A stretch of 64,000 bases of DNA from Absidia repens (GCA_002105175.1 MCGE01000007.1:1054001-1118000); one strand, 5' to 3'. Counted from the first letter of the stretch, positions 1 to 12,867 are shown. Translations and numbers: made by a program. Notes: generated by a model from the sequence alone, not told the origin.

Positions 1-406
1 ATGCTAATGCTAATGCTAATTATTCTGGGTTGGATTAATTGCTGGTGATTCAAAAGGAAAAATAGTAGCGACAGCATTAATATGGTGATGTGAGCGGATA
101 TTTCAAAGCCATAGGTCTTAAATCTTTACTTAGACACTGAGTTAGCATGTAAACAGGTCCGAATTAGATACGGAAAGCAAGTTGATTGGAGGAAAGGGCA
201 GATATATTAAGTCAACGGGATTCTGTGCAATATGATTGGAGATATGAGGGGTTATTCCAAAGGGTCAAATAGTTGGCTGAATTAGATCTTTATTTTAAAT
301 AAGTACGGACCGAGCTCTTTTTATTTTGTTATATAAAGGAGTTCTCTTTTTATTATATTAGATATATGATCATTTTATACATAATATATATATATATATG
401 ATCGAT
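1..406. other. AT-rich non-coding stretch downstream of PEX16
   Basis: I see no supportable gene here. The first 20 bases are an imperfect ATGCTA/ATGCTAAT run and there is a short TA dinucleotide run near 385-400. It lies just 3' of PEX16, which is on the minus strand, so part of it should be the PEX16 3' untranslated region. Confidence 0.4.
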
Positions 407-1945
407 TTATGAGCCTGCTGTATAGAAATAGTTCTGTTCCCAAAATGGACGGTAATCATTAATGGCAGCTAGTATCGAAATAGATGGTCAGCGAGAGTAT
501 TTTTTTGGGGTAGGGATGACTTACTTGTGACTATTGATATCAACGGTCTGTGCTCAGTGGCATTGCAAAACACGTCTAATCCGCGTCTGGGCAAAATAAT
601 ATTAATCAGTTTTTGGAATCCTGCAGGTCATATAATATATTTTTACTTACTTGGTAAACATCGAGTATACTGGTCCTCGCAAGAAATAGAACAAGAGTAA
701 ATAATTTCTTCGCTTTGATTCTTCACTTTCAAGTGGAGACAGGTTTTGTGTAAATCTTAATATAGCTGCCAAAACATCTACACTTAAAGACATAAGCCAT
801 GGCAGCCAATAATTTTCGTCATCTTTTTCTATGCTACATTCTTCGTCGTCTTGCACTTGGTTGCAGCCTTGATTTTCAGCTGATGATTTGTGCATTTTGT
901 AACTACTATGTTGATAACGCGTATGTTCTTTTTTCAAGAGCAATACTAAAAAAATAAACCAAACTAAGTATAAGACCATGAAATATGATGAAGTCGCACC
1001 TCAAACAGCATACCGTAGATAAATGGCCGCAAAATCCATAACAGTTCACCCAAATGGGCCCATTTGGTCTTTCGAGAACCTGCACCAACTTCAGAATAAG
1101 ATTTTCCATAAAGAAGCTTGGAATTCGCAGATGACGGAACACCTGTTCGTGTATCCAAGTGTGTCAGCTCAATCTTTTCCTCCCCAGCAATATCATACGC
1201 AAGAGTACTTGGATCAACGTTTCGGATAAAATGAGTGGGATGAAGTATCATATTTTTCTGTGACCTCGCATACAAGGCTACCCTTAATAACACCCTAAAT
1301 GTAAAGAACCTTTAGCATAAATATTAACTCCCCTGACCCATAGCTATAAAGTAACTTACTTGAAGCCTTCCAACCAGGAGATAAGTTGCCATCGCATATT
1401 TGCAGACTTGCACTTCCTTGTAGCAATCATTTCCAGCAGAACCTCAGTGTAGGAGACAATGCTTAGTATAGAGGACATAATACGAATCAAGCTTGATCGC
1501 CGAAATTGATGCCGCAGGCGCTGATTGAAAGCAAAAACATCTTTTTCTGAGCCGTTTTCATCAGCAGAACTGATCAAATAGTGGGTGTTGTATAATGAAA
1601 CTAAGTTCAATGTAGTCAATACTGCATTTAGTAATTTTCAAAAGGAACACAATTTAGGTTAGCCAACGTCAGAGAAGCATTTAAAAATAATACAGTATAC
1701 TTTACTTGATTGTGAGCAGAGATCGCCATCTGATACTCGTCCTGAAAAGAAATACAAGAAACTAGTTAACTTTCGGTACTTTGTGCTTTCACTGATGTTT
1801 CGACATCCGACAACGTACCTGGCAAAAGGAGTGAAAGTGCTCGAAGTAGATCTTCCACCTGCTCTATTTGCGAAGTATAGCCTTTATGTATATGATGGTA
1901 GTGGTGCAAAGAGCCCGTGAAGTGCAATAAACTGCTGGGAAGCAT
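407..1945 (-). CDS. PEX16: Peroxisomal membrane biogenesis protein Pex16
   Basis: Pex16 is a peroxisomal/ER membrane protein that acts with Pex3 and Pex19 in inserting peroxisomal membrane proteins. I read seven exons (minus strand, 5' to 3'): 1945-1819, 1741-1706, 1621-1360, 1294-1014, 945-651, 586-525, 468-407. The sum is 1125 nt, giving 374 aa, which is in the fungal size range. Family hallmarks are an N-terminal SQIEQVEDLLRALSLLLPG segment followed by RVSDGDL, then LNLVSLYNTHYL, a central hydrophobic stretch with LEMIATRK, LLWILRPFIY, the PWLMSLSVDVL block, FYFLRGPVYSMFTK, and the C-terminal FWEQNYFYTAGS. All introns have GT-AG ends and phases agree. The start at 1945 is the nearest in-frame ATG upstream of the conserved block; in-frame ATGs at 2014 and 2041 would lengthen the N terminus. 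Identity is firm; the start is not. Confidence 0.88.
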
Positions 1946-2295
1946 TGATTGAGCAAGAGGAAGAGAGTAAACTGGATATGAACTAGTGTTTAAATATGAG
2001 TAAATGAATGCCATGTGACGGAGGTCTAACTTTGTTTGCAATCATCAATAGCTGTTTTTGGTAAGCCGCTGGTAAAAAAACAAAAAGACTCATACTACGA
2101 TCAGCATACAGTGGATCTTCCATGCAGCACTACTGTATATTTTCATAGAATATGTATCCAGCCATTACAATTTTAGTAGTAAATTTATTGTTAAAATGAA
2201 ATAAAAAATATCAAGGTAACATAATTGTGTAGATAAAGGGTAAGTAAGATATTATAGAGAACATAAATATAGAGGTCCCTACCGTACTATGAGGT
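1946..2295. other. Intergenic region between SYS1 3' end and PEX16 5' end
   Basis: Both flanking genes are on the minus strand, so this 350-base stretch should hold the SYS1 3' UTR and the PEX16 promoter and 5' UTR. The open frame running back to 2041 is continuous with PEX16 exon 1 and could be an N-terminal extension. I see no further gene. Confidence 0.4.
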
Positions 2296-3166
2296 CTACC
2301 TACTAGCGACATTATTCAAAGAAATGATTTCGTAATCAATGGTACTTCTAGACGAAGAAGAGATCCAGCTTTGACTTTTATCCAACAACACTTGCTTTGC
2401 CTTTCCCACCACGGCTGTTAAAGGTCCTTCGTGATGTAGCGTCTCTTCTTGTTTTTGTGTTTCAGCATCTGAAGCTTTTCGTTTCCCTTTTCTCGCTTGC
2501 GCCCGTGAATTGGATGAGGAGGATATCATTGGCTCATCTTCTTCTAAGTAGTCCAAATCGTCTGAAGCTTCTTCCAATATGAATCTAGCATCGGAAGCAT
2601 TTTTGCTATTACTTCGATCGCCATGCTCTGCGCTAGTATCATTAGCATTTTTGCTGTTGTTCTTGCCGAGGAGGATAGGTTTCATTTCATAGCGCATACA
2701 AGCCCACTCCCCACCCAGAGTCATTATCACAATAACAACTAGCTGTATCAGCCACCAGCTCAGAGTCAGTGGAAATCGATGACTACTACCCCAACAACTC
2801 AGCAAATGCAAACCATGTAACGTCAATACAAAGTCAAGAACTTGCCGAGCTCGCTGAACAATTAGTACCAAAATCGGTATCATAGTAGCAGCGTTTATAA
2901 CCAACACAAACCCTAAAGTCCAGCCAAATGCATTATCGGTTTGCAGAGTAGTAGGCTGGAATATTGCATCCAGCGTCATTGGCACACCTACTAAGCTAAG
3001 CGTCACCCATAACAATATACTGAGTATGAGGTAATATATAGCTTGTATCGAAATAATCTAAGAGATTGTTTATCAAAAACTGAATAAAATTTACACCACT
3101 TATAGTACTTACTTGTGATATAATAAGTATCGGGTCCCAAGTGGTAAATCTAAAAGATGAAGACAT
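2296..3166 (-). CDS. SYS1: Golgi integral membrane protein Sys1
   Basis: Sys1 is a four-helix trans-Golgi membrane protein that recruits the Arl3/ARFRP1 GTPase and so acts in Golgi-endosome traffic. Two exons, 3166-3113 and 3057-2296, are joined by a GT-AG intron at a codon boundary and give 271 aa. Exon 1 encodes MSSSFRFTTWDPILIISQ, matching the family start (RxxxWDPxLIxSQ), and exon 2 continues IISIQAIYYLILSILLWV. Other hallmarks are LDFVLTLHGLHLLSCW, then FPLTLSWWLIQL and the final ECMR-like GEWACMRYEMKPI. The C-terminal ~120 residues after this motif are hydrophilic, low-complexity and longer than in animal Sys1. Its promoter side abuts the foldback repeat beginning at 3241, only about 75 bases upstream. 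Confidence 0.92.
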
Positions 3167-3240
3167 ACAGGTAGTTTGTTTGATATTACAAATTGGACGG
3201 ATGGCCTTTTTGTGCTGCTGTGTTTGAAAACGCGGCCCAC

Positions 3241-3967
3241 AAAACGAGCGAAGGGACGGGGAAGGGATAAAAAAAATCATATAAAAAAAAATATAAAAAA
3301 AAATCGAATGCCGCCCAACAATTTTTTTTTGAAGTTCAAGGACAGCGATCAAGTGGTATATACCAAAAAAAATCATGTGGTAAATTATAAAAATAAAGCA
3401 AATATTAACGCAAAAAATTAAAAACATATTATAAATATTAGCATTTTTATTTAATTTATAAATTTTATTTACAAAAAGCATGAAATTACTATTTTAAAAA
3501 AATTCATTATCAATTAAATTACCTATTATGGTTTTATGTATAACTGTGTGTAACGCCTAAAATAGGAATTAACAATTGTGAAGTTGCCAATTTAATAAAT
3601 CATTTGGTGTAATTACTGCTTTTGGTAGGTTAATAATTGGTAATTCCTATTTTAGGCGTTACACACAGTTATACATAAAACCATAATAGGTAATTTAATT
3701 GATAATGAATTTTTTTAAAATAGTAATTTCATGCTTTTTGTAAATAAAATTTATAAATTAAATAAAAATGCTAATATTTATAGTATGTTTTTAATTTTTT
3801 GCGTTAATATTTGCTTTATTTTTATAATTTACCACATAATTTTTTTTGGTATATACCACTTGATCATGTTGAACTTCAAAAAAAATTGTTGGGCGGCATT
3901 CGATTTTTTTTTATATTTTTTTTTTATATGATTTTTTTTATCCCTTCCCCGTCCCTTCGCTCGTTTT
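3241..3967. repeat. Long foldback inverted repeat (about 335-bp arms)
   Basis: The left arm (about 3241-3577) reappears as its near-perfect reverse complement in the right arm (about 3633-3967), separated by a spacer of about 55 bases. The outer ends are AAAACGAGCGAAGGGACGG and its complement; the inner ends carry GTAACGCCTAAAATAGGAATT and its complement. The arms are very AT-rich apart from those blocks. The layout is that of a foldback/MITE-like non-autonomous element or a recent palindromic duplication; no transposase is present. It lies in the shared upstream region of SYS1 and NUP188. Open frames in the arms are mirror images of one another and I do not regard them as genes. Confidence 0.9.
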
Positions 3968-4397
3968 TTTTTCCTGCGCTGGTTATGAGCCTCACACACA
4001 TGTTGATAAAACCTCACAGATTTTATTTTTCAAAAAAAAAAAAAAAAAAAAGCAAAAACTATACAAAAAGAAAACTCATTTGAGTATTTATATTCTTAAA
4101 TAAAGGTCCCATTTATACAAAAAAAAAAAGGATAAACACTGTTTTATCCAAGTGCCCTACTTTTTTTTGTTTTAATATATTCAAGTTTCATACAGATTCA
4201 CACAAATTGCAAAAAAAAAAAAAAAAAAAAAAAAGGTCGTTAGTCCATGCGGCGAGTGAAATAGTGGAATGGTTTTTGGAGAATAATTTTTTTACCCCGT
4301 CAAAAACAGTCATGTGTAATCATTAAAAAAAGTTGAAACGCGAAATTTCTGACAATAATAAGACGCTCGTTCCTCTCGTTTAAACCCAATTGTTGAT
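3968..4397. promoter_or_regulatory. Upstream region of NUP188
   Basis: This stretch between the foldback and the NUP188 start contains several A/T homopolymers (for example around 4031-4050 and 4210-4232) and no gene. Together with the foldback it forms the divergent promoter interval between SYS1 (minus) and NUP188 (plus). I cannot point to a specific promoter element. Confidence 0.35.
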
Positions 4398-7300
4398 ATG
4401 ACTTTACATAACGTGGACGAAAAGTTTGATGGGTAAGATTAAAGAATGACTCTAAGTATTTCATGTGAATAAAATTTTAATTGTATATCTTCCTGTATCT
4501 ATTTTAACAGGACTTATCGTCAGTTATTTGACGCCATTGAGCGTTGTACGGAACAATGCTCGACTGATCGATTACAAACTCTTCTTGAAGAACTTGGTGG
4601 TCAACTTGCTCTCGGATTGGATGCCTTTACGGAGCCTTCTAGTTCAGCTCGATCGAAACTTGTACCAGATAAAGCTATTCCACTTGGTGGTGGTGACGGC
4701 ACCTTTACGCTAACGAGTGGCGAAAAAATATCATTTGCAATCTTAGCGATGTCCTGCAGCTCAACGAAGTACGTTGCGCTATACTATGGAATGCTCAAAA
4801 AAAACACAATCTGGCCATGCTCTCTGATTTTTTGAACCAACATGAAGAACAAAAGCAAAAGTCTCTCGACCATCTCAACGGCTACAACCAAATCTTACAG
4901 CTTTTTACTCAAGTTTATTTCGAAGATCGACTATCATTATTACACTCCATATCTTCTTTACTGCGACTCTCACAACCCAACGATGAAAGTGTACAACAGC
5001 AACATCCCTATACGTCTATTGTTGCCGATGCTGTCAAGAATCTGAATGATAGCAAAACCAACAAGGATTTTCCTGGTCGGCTCTTTGGACAATTTACAAA
5101 GCTTGTGCGTACATGTGTGCCGTCTACGTTTGCTACTTCCACACAGCTATCGCAAGTATATTCGCAGCAAGTCCTCAAAGAAGAGAAGGCGCTCTTGGAA
5201 ATTCTGGTTGTATATTACATCTCTCGACCTTGCCCTGCGAGTCGTGTGCTGTCAATTTTCCAGGAATTTGAAGCCAATGGGTTTGGAACGGAACAATCTA
5301 TCGTATCTTCTTTGAACACGACCGGTCGTATCATGTGTGCTGAGGTTTCCTATCTCTGTGGTCTCTTTTCTGTGCAATTGATCCAACAAGCGACGGTCAT
5401 GGATGCAACTGGTAATTTTGATGGTCTCAAATCTTCTCCAGAAACCATTGTTACGCTCAATTACCTGATGACTTTTCTGGGTGATATCAAGGAACAAACA
5501 CTCCCTCTTTTGGCATGGGCAGATTTTCTTCAAAGCCTGAAACCTCTCGTATCTAACGACAAGAATCAAGATAATGGTATCTCTTATGGGAAGGTCAAAA
5601 GTATGTTGGACGGAACGCTACCATCAGGAACAGAAACACCCAACAATTGTTTATTATCATCTAAAGATCGACCCAAAAATGTCCACACTGGCAGAACATC
5701 ATCGTCCATTCCTACTTCCAACAGGACGCCGGTGATTGGATACGGAGCCAACTTATTCCAAAAACTCACGGCACGGGCTATTAGTTTGAATGCATTCGAT
5801 TATATCAAGCTCATTTTGTCATCAAGTGAACTGTGTAACGGTGAAGACGTCAACAAATTGGGCTACAATAATATCATTTACGAATTGCTCTACCGATTTA
5901 CTTGTGCGGTAAATCTATCATGTTTGAATGAATCTGTGCATAGCACCGTTATTCAGAATTTTTGCTTGCTATTCCGGAGCGAACCAGGTCTCTGCGGTCG
6001 ATTCTGGAGTGTCGATTCTTCGGTATTTATGGACATGGGTGATATTGATGAACGCACCGTTGCATTATCTGATTTGTTACTGGAACCTGAAAGTGGGCGA
6101 TTCCCTAGAAAGTTTACAGATATCATCCAACTACTGGTATCTGTTTGTGGTGATCCTGCAATTGGGTTGGCAGAAGCTACTTATGTACAAAATGTGACTC
6201 GATACTTGATGCCTGATGGGTGGCATGCTTTGGTCGACAAGTTGGTCCGATTTTCGAATGGCAATCAAGATTCTATTGGTCTTTCCGATGTGGTGTGTAT
6301 CCTACAATTGTTTAGCAAGGTCCTTAGTTCCTCCGATTCAACCATAATTGCTGACTTGATGAAACATTTGGAGCTGATCAGACCTTCCTCAGTGTCGACT
6401 TGCCCGTTTCTGGTCTCTCTTCTGTGTGATATTGTGACTTGCAACAGTGCTGTACGTGATTGTTCGGTAGAGGTGTTAACAAAGGGAATCGAATGCCTTA
6501 CAGCACTTTTGCCGTACTATCCAACGCATATATGGTCCTTTATCGGTCAATCGCCATTGTTTCCTTGTCCATTGGAAAGTGATCCTCTCTTGACTGTGAA
6601 TTTCAGCAAAGCTCCTACACGCACTTTGGGAAACCGTCATCCTGCTCAAATCGACCATGTCATTGTTTCTGTGGAATGTGAAATTGGCAAGTACTCAATT
6701 TTATTGGCTCTGCTGAATTTTATCAGTGGGTTGATCAATGATATTCAAGGGCATTGGTGGACCATTCATAGTGACGATAGCAATGGACAATACAAGGCTG
6801 AAATACTATCTGGCTACCTCCACTATCTTCTGTCACATGTGTTACCTTACTACGCTGGTTGGCGGTACAAATCTGTCTATGACAGATATCTCATTGGATC
6901 GAAGATGACTGCCATATTTATTGATGTGGATCGCTTTTTCAAGTTTAATACTCCCAATTCCGGTGGCTACAATATCGATGCTGTATCAACAATGTCCAAG
7001 GTGCGTGCCAATATGCTTTATCGGTTTTTAAAAGATAAATACGCAATTCAGTTTTATCTTTCTCCTCTCCTGGATGTGATGTCAAATGGAACATGGATGG
7101 CTGAGAATCTGTACTCGACGGACCGAACCAAGGAAGCATATCAAGCAGAAACACTGACCAAGCTGACTTTTGTATTTGTAAAATCGTTGCTACAACAACA
7201 AATTGACAGCTCCAATCGCGCCACGACAAGGAACCCATGTTCTTCTCACTCCGGTCTTTTGGAAAACACAATATTGAACCATCGTATAGGCAACAACGGC

Positions 7301-10300
7301 AAAACAGACTTTTTATTTAGAATGGCTCAATTGGTTCGATATCGTCGACCCAATCGTAGCTGGAGAAAATTGGACAATTTGCCTGGGATTCCCATTCTTG
7401 CGACAAATATTATCTCTCTTCTATCATTGTCTGTCTCTCGATGGAATGCAGTACCCAATTTTGTGCAATATCTCGGCGATACTGACCAAGCACAATCGGT
7501 TATCAAAAGTTATTTGGCTATTGCAAGTGATTCTTCTCAGCCGGAAACACTATTAACAAGCGTTTGGCAAATGATATCTCTACTGGTGGAAACACAACCT
7601 AGTCTGGCTTTGTTGTTTATGGAATGTGGTGACGCAATCATGCCTAGTCCGAAAACTGCTGTGAAATTATTGGATCAACAACACTCTAGTGTAAAAAAGT
7701 CAACGACATCCGCCACTTTTACCTCATCTTCTGCAGGTGTCTCTGATACCCAAGGTGGAACCGGAACAACAGGTAGTGAATCTGCTGTTCGTGCTGCTGT
7801 CGACCTGTTAAATGAATGGCAATCTCTCTCCATCGAAAAACCAACGGTGCTATCAAACGTATTACGCTTTTTGACTGCGTTTTGGCAATCAGCATTTGAT
7901 CACTATACTATGGTACAGAGGACTCGAAGTGACAACGCTCTTTGGCAAGCATTGGAAATGATTCTTTTCAATCCAAGCAACATGGATTTGACAGGATGGG
8001 ACCTTGAAAAGGAACAAAAGCAGCAACAGCAACATCTTCGTCAGCTATTGAATGACGTGGAATTGGACGGCACGAATGTGGAAAAGGTGCTATATCGGGT
8101 GGAAAGTGCCCTTGCAGAAACAAACCAATCAATTACAAGAAACTGCTGTATGTATCTCAACCGAGCACTCATTATGCGTTTGGTATCCTTTGAAATTCAA
8201 TTGACAGCAGGATCGCAGGTGGCGCAAGGTATAAAGCTGACAACTGATACTGGAGTGGTAGGCGACAAGTTACCAGCTGGTCTAAGGAATCTTTTATTCA
8301 AGATGGGTGAATCGAAAAAACTAGAATGGATGCGACTTTGTTTTATCAAGAATGGATTTGATCAATCTTTAGCCCGACAAGTTCACGAAGATTCACATCA
8401 GGTGTTGGACTCTTGCTCGTTCATTTCGGGCAGCACTGATATGACGCCACTCTTATTACAGATGGTGACAAATGTTGGTTTTGGCGACGATATCAACAAT
8501 GGTCAAGGTCAAGGCCGACAATATGGCATCTCCTATTTGTATGATTTCCCGTTAGCTGTCTCAAGAATCTCATCTTTATACCACAATGCTACCCATGCCC
8601 AAAGGGAACATCTCCGTCGCCAACAACAAAACAGCATTGGGGTCGACACAGTATTGGTAACACCTCAAGTGCAAGCAGTCAGGGTGATCAAACAAGCGTG
8701 TATGCGATTTGTGTCTGATGTGTGCGTCGCCAACTTCAATTGGTCTCTTGTGGATGCAGAAATGATGCAATTGCAATCCTTCAAGACAGTAATGGAAACA
8801 AGCTCTGGACATGTGCCTGACGTGATCTGGCACACCAAGACCAAATCTACTCTGTATCCCTTTATCAATGACCTAATCGATCAAGTGATTAAGGATGATG
8901 ATGAAACTACAACAAGACAACAAGAACAGGAACACAATCAACAACATGGCCATGACAACGACACCATTGGATCGCAGGATGGCGTTGCCCTAACAAGTCA
9001 TCAAAATGTTGTCAATCTGATACGTGCTTTGACTGAAGATTGGATCAGCTCCAAACGCACTCTGATAATGGACAAGTCGGCTTCGCAACAACAACTTAAA
9101 TTAAGCTATATCAAGGAAGCAGTATCTCTGATATTGAAACTCTGCCAGTTACTGGAACGCGAAAATTTTGCTTTGAAACATAGTAGCAATAGTCCAGTCT
9201 CAACAGTTTATCATCGTCCTTTGTTGGAATCTATTCTACTTTGCATCCGTACGGTGCAAACTTCTTCTTCGAATCATGAAGTGTCCCAACTTGGTGTTGG
9301 GGGATTGCGGGAGGCTCTCACTCCACTCTTACATGTAATCTGTGCAAGCTTCTCTGGTGTGGTGCAGAATGCAATGGCTCAGCAAAGGCAACAAAAGACA
9401 ACGGCTCCTGTGCCTGATGACAAGACTGAAGAATGTATTAAGGATGTTACCGTAGTGCTGGCCCTGCTTGGTGAGTTGATTAAATCAAATAAACAGCGAG
9501 ACAATATCATTCCTGTGGAAATATGGCTTCCTATCTTTGAAGAATACGATACTATTCCTATGTTATTGAAATTGGCTTACCACGGCATGATTCTTGTGGT
9601 GGATGAAATGGAAAGGTAATGGATCATGGGTTCTTGGTACAGGTACATAGTCACTAACGTTTTAATTAATATGGTTCCTAGTCAAACCAAATCTGATCAT
9701 TCTGGGCTATATAATATAATGGTATCTCCATATGCTGAAAATGCCATGTACTTTATGATTGCCTTATCCAACATTCCTCAAGCAGCAAAATCTCTTCAAC
9801 TATGTGGTGTCATGGACCTTCTCTGCAACAACGCATTATCAAGTCGACTAGAACAAGGAAAGTTGGATATTTTTGTTCGCTTTGGTGACAAAACGGCGTC
9901 AGAAAGTAAATCTCATTCACAAGACTCTGGGACCTCCATAGCATCAGGAACAAATATAGTGAAGCCAGCCGCAACTACAGCAATGCATGCAGACCAATCT
10001 CACGGTTTAACTACTAATTCTACGGTGGCAGAACTTGGTATTGGTGGGACAGGCTTTGTTGAACGTCATCCTCTGCATGTTTTATGGTGCCAAATGCTCA
10101 ATGTGGTCAGTAATATGATTCGAATTGTCGGTGTCACGGAAGATGCTGTGTTACGGCACGGCGTATTATTCATTCAACAATACAGTGGCCAAGTGGACCG
10201 TAGCTTTGCTATTGCTAATGGTGCCAACGACTCACTCTTAGGGTTGGTTCCTTCTGAATCTATGTCTTCCGCCTTGATGACTGAAATCGAATGGTTGACT

Positions 10301-11221
10301 ACAATTCTTTTTTGTTTAGCTAAACAATTAACACGGGTTGCAAGCTATGCAGCGAACATCTTCATGGCGTTCAAGAATTGTGGACTTCCTCTAATAAGGC
10401 GCTATCTTTATCATCTTACGCACCCAAATCACATGCAAGCACAGTTGTTCCCTGTCGATCAAGATGAAAAATATCAATCGCATGTTTCTATCAATTGTTG
10501 GTCGTCATCGGCTTCGTCATCATCACCATGTTTTATATCACCTCCCTCATCACATCAGCAACAACAAACAGCTTCCATCAATAATGAACACAATACCAGT
10601 CAATTGATGCACCTTACAACACAACGTTTTATTCGTATTACACGAAATATTCTTGGTTCGATCGTACTTCTTACGGATGCTCAAACTATTCTTGTTGGAA
10701 GGAGTAATACATGGCCTTTTGGAAACACTATTTTATCGCCTGACACCCAGACCAACTCATCCTCAACGGTTTCATTTGGCATAATGAAAGAATGGATCAT
10801 GGCCTGCTTACAATTAACACAGAGGACGGTCTCATGGATTAGTGAACACCAGCACAAGCAGAATAGCTTATCATCAGCATCAGTATCATCAACATTATCA
10901 CCACCTTCACCCTGTCTTAATGATTTGCGGGCGCTATTGTGCACATTGGAATTTAGTATAGTACTTCTCACGAGTCAAACTTTACTATGGATTGCGAAAC
11001 CCGACATTCAGCAAGATGAAAGAAAAATGATCGCCAGCGATAACTTGAAATCATTGGTCAATTTGATGGATAAGATGAACACAGCTTTGAAGAAACTGGA
11101 ACCTGAATTACAATTGGCAAGCCAAATTGTGATAATAGATGAATTAAAGATGGTTGGAACCCACGTCCTTGCTCCTCTTAAGCACTTGCTTATCACACGA
11201 TTCTTTGAACCTGCACAATGA
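4398..11221 (+). CDS. NUP188: Nucleoporin Nup188, inner-ring scaffold of the nuclear pore
   Basis: Nup188 is a large alpha-helical solenoid of the nuclear pore inner ring. Exons are 4398-4432, 4511-9615 and 9682-11221, with GT-AG introns of 78 and 66 nt. The protein is about 2226 aa, longer than animal Nup188 (about 1750) because of Q/N/S-rich insertions. Family signals in order: LLEILVVYYISRPCPASRVL followed by the GFG motif, FLGDIKEQTLPLLAWADFL, NAFDYIKLILSS, LPYYAGWRYKS, VETQPSLALLFM, and near the C terminus AENAMYFMIALSN. These match Nup188 better than the related Nup205/Nup192. One frame break exists: around the A-run 4723-4728 the reading frame shifts, and adding one A restores a continuous frame into CNLSDVLQLNEVRCAILW. 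With that base the whole CDS is a multiple of three. The 3' side has AATAAA at 11261. Confidence 0.88.
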
Positions 11222-11260
11222 GCAGTAAATTACTCTTAGTATTTTCACAAACTTTTCATA

Positions 11261-11266
11261 AATAAA
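11261..11266 (+). terminator. AATAAA polyadenylation-like signal after NUP188
   Basis: An AATAAA hexamer lies 40 bases after the NUP188 stop codon, a usual distance for a poly(A) signal. In AT-rich DNA such hexamers also arise by chance. Confidence 0.4.
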
Positions 11267-11404
11267 ATCTCTGGTGCTCTTCTGGAACTTTAGAAAGTCA
11301 TGGATTTACTGACTGTATGGGGGCTGTTGTTGAAATTAGTCTATCTTTTTTTTTTTTTTTTTGGAGATAGGTACCATCAAAGGTTTCATAGGATCGCTCC
11401 GCAG

Positions 11405-11900
11405 TATTAAGATGCTTAAAATCCCGCCCACGTGGTGATTTTTTTTTCCTTCTTCTTTTTTCTTCACCATTCAACTTCTTTGGATTTATGATGGGTTTAG
11501 ATTAGTGTCAGGATTAGTTTAGAAGTGGTTTCAAATTACGGATTACAAGATGCGTGGGGAAACCCTTTTATGTTGGATTCAGGATTTAGGAGCACCATTA
11601 GTTGGCTTTTTATAGCCTTCCTTAGCTAATTTTAGTATTAGTTTATCTATAATTTGTATCTACATTTGTATAAAATATGTCTCTTTTACGTGCCTCAATG
11701 AAAAATGTCCCATAAGTCTCTCCCATGCCTTGTGCAATAGATTCCTTTTTACAACTTTTCATTTAGTTAAGTGTTGATTATTTTTTAAATCTCACATTAG
11801 TGTCCCTCAGTCTTTCTCCAATAGATTTTCCATCTTCCCTGTGTAGCAATCATCATCGGCAATATAGTCATTTTACCTTCCTTTTAAGACAACCACCTTT
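11405..11900 (+). repeat. Dispersed repeat family A, copy 1
   Basis: It begins with TTAAAATCCCGCCCACGTGG (E-box CACGTG inside), followed by a T/C-rich tract, then a block with TTAGTTTAGAAGTGG, then GGGGAAACCC with TTTTATGTTGGATTCAGG, and later TAAAATATGTCTCTTTTACG. The same order of blocks occurs at about 26110, 37080 and 55590 on the plus strand and, inverted, near 29690-30150 and 47565-47800. It is probably a non-autonomous transposable element or solo-LTR-like sequence. The boundaries are estimates. Confidence 0.65.
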
Positions 11901-12089
11901 CAGCGTTGGCAGTATACTACTTCTCTTCTAATGATGTCTTTGCGCAATTTGGCTTAATGGAGTTCCTCAGTCCTTCACTACAGAAGCTATATATGTATAA
12001 ACGTTCTTGCGCTCCGCTGGAGCTTTTGGAAATCTTTCGATTTACTGGGTGTCACAGTTTTTTATTAAAGTGTGGGTTTCGATGGGATA

Positions 12090-12410
12090 GGATTAAAGCC
12101 TCCGCCATTTCGCACTTTGATGGGCGGCCCCTTGGGGCCCAACCGCTGTGCTCAGCGCGTCGCCAATGGATTTTTTATGAGTGCTGAAAAAAAAAAAAAT
12201 AGAGAAGGGATTAGAGCCTCCGCCATTTCGGACTATGGTGGGCAGCCCCCTTGGGGCCCAACTGCTATGCTCAGCACGTCGTCAATAGATATCTTTTTTT
12301 GTCTGCTAAAAAAAAAAATAGAGAAGGGATTAGAGCCTCCACCATTTCGCACTATGGTGAGCGACCCCTTGAGGCCCAACCGTCGTGCTCAGCGCGTCGT
12401 CAATAGATAC
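12090..12410 (+). repeat. Tandem array of three GC-rich ~115-bp units in element D1
   Basis: Each unit carries GCCTCCGCCATTTCGCAC, then GGCCCCTTGGGGCC (two six-base arms around TT, able to form a hairpin), then CAGCGCGTCGTCAATRG and ends in TGCTGAAAAAA. The units start near 12090, 12205 and 12320. The matching array in the inverted copy (29395-29485) has only one unit. Confidence 0.8.
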
Positions 12411-12867
12411 TTTTTAAAAAAAATGGAAGGTCGAAAAATAGGATGACTGAATCTTTCGCACTCCGCCTCTCATGGATTTAAATTTTCTCATGCCCTCTTT
12501 TTCTTCCTCTTTCTTTCTTTCTTTTTTTCTTTCAGAACATCAACTTCAACTGCGGATTTAGTGATCTTGGATTAGTGGTTAGAACTTGAATCAGGGGCCT
12601 TTTGAAAAGTGCAATACAAACATCATGGGGAAACCCTTCCATTTTGGATTCGTGATCTTTGACCGTCCTCAAATTAGCATTCATTTTAGAATAGCGTCAT
12701 TAGCTCAGCTTAGCGTTAGTTATCATAGTTTATATTGCATCTATATCAGAATTAAACATGTCTTGTCTTTTCAGTATTATTCTCTTATGCCTTTCATTGT
12801 CTCGCTGAATGGGCATGGCATATGTGCGTGGAAAAAAAACCGGTGTGTGTGTGGGGGTGGGGTGGGT

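Noticed and set aside
2996..3481. 161-codon open frame on the minus strand upstream of SYS1
   Set aside because: Only the MSSSFRFTTWDPILIISQ part is real (SYS1 exon 1). The rest is translation of the AT-rich foldback arm, and a mirror-image frame exists in the other arm.
4465..4835. Separate small genes upstream of the big NUP188 frame
   Set aside because: They are frame fragments of NUP188 exon 2 on either side of the one-base break.
4817..9619. Assignment of the large nucleoporin to Nup205/Nup192
   Set aside because: The LLEI...YY...GFG, LAWADFL and LPYYAGWRY segments match Nup188 order better.
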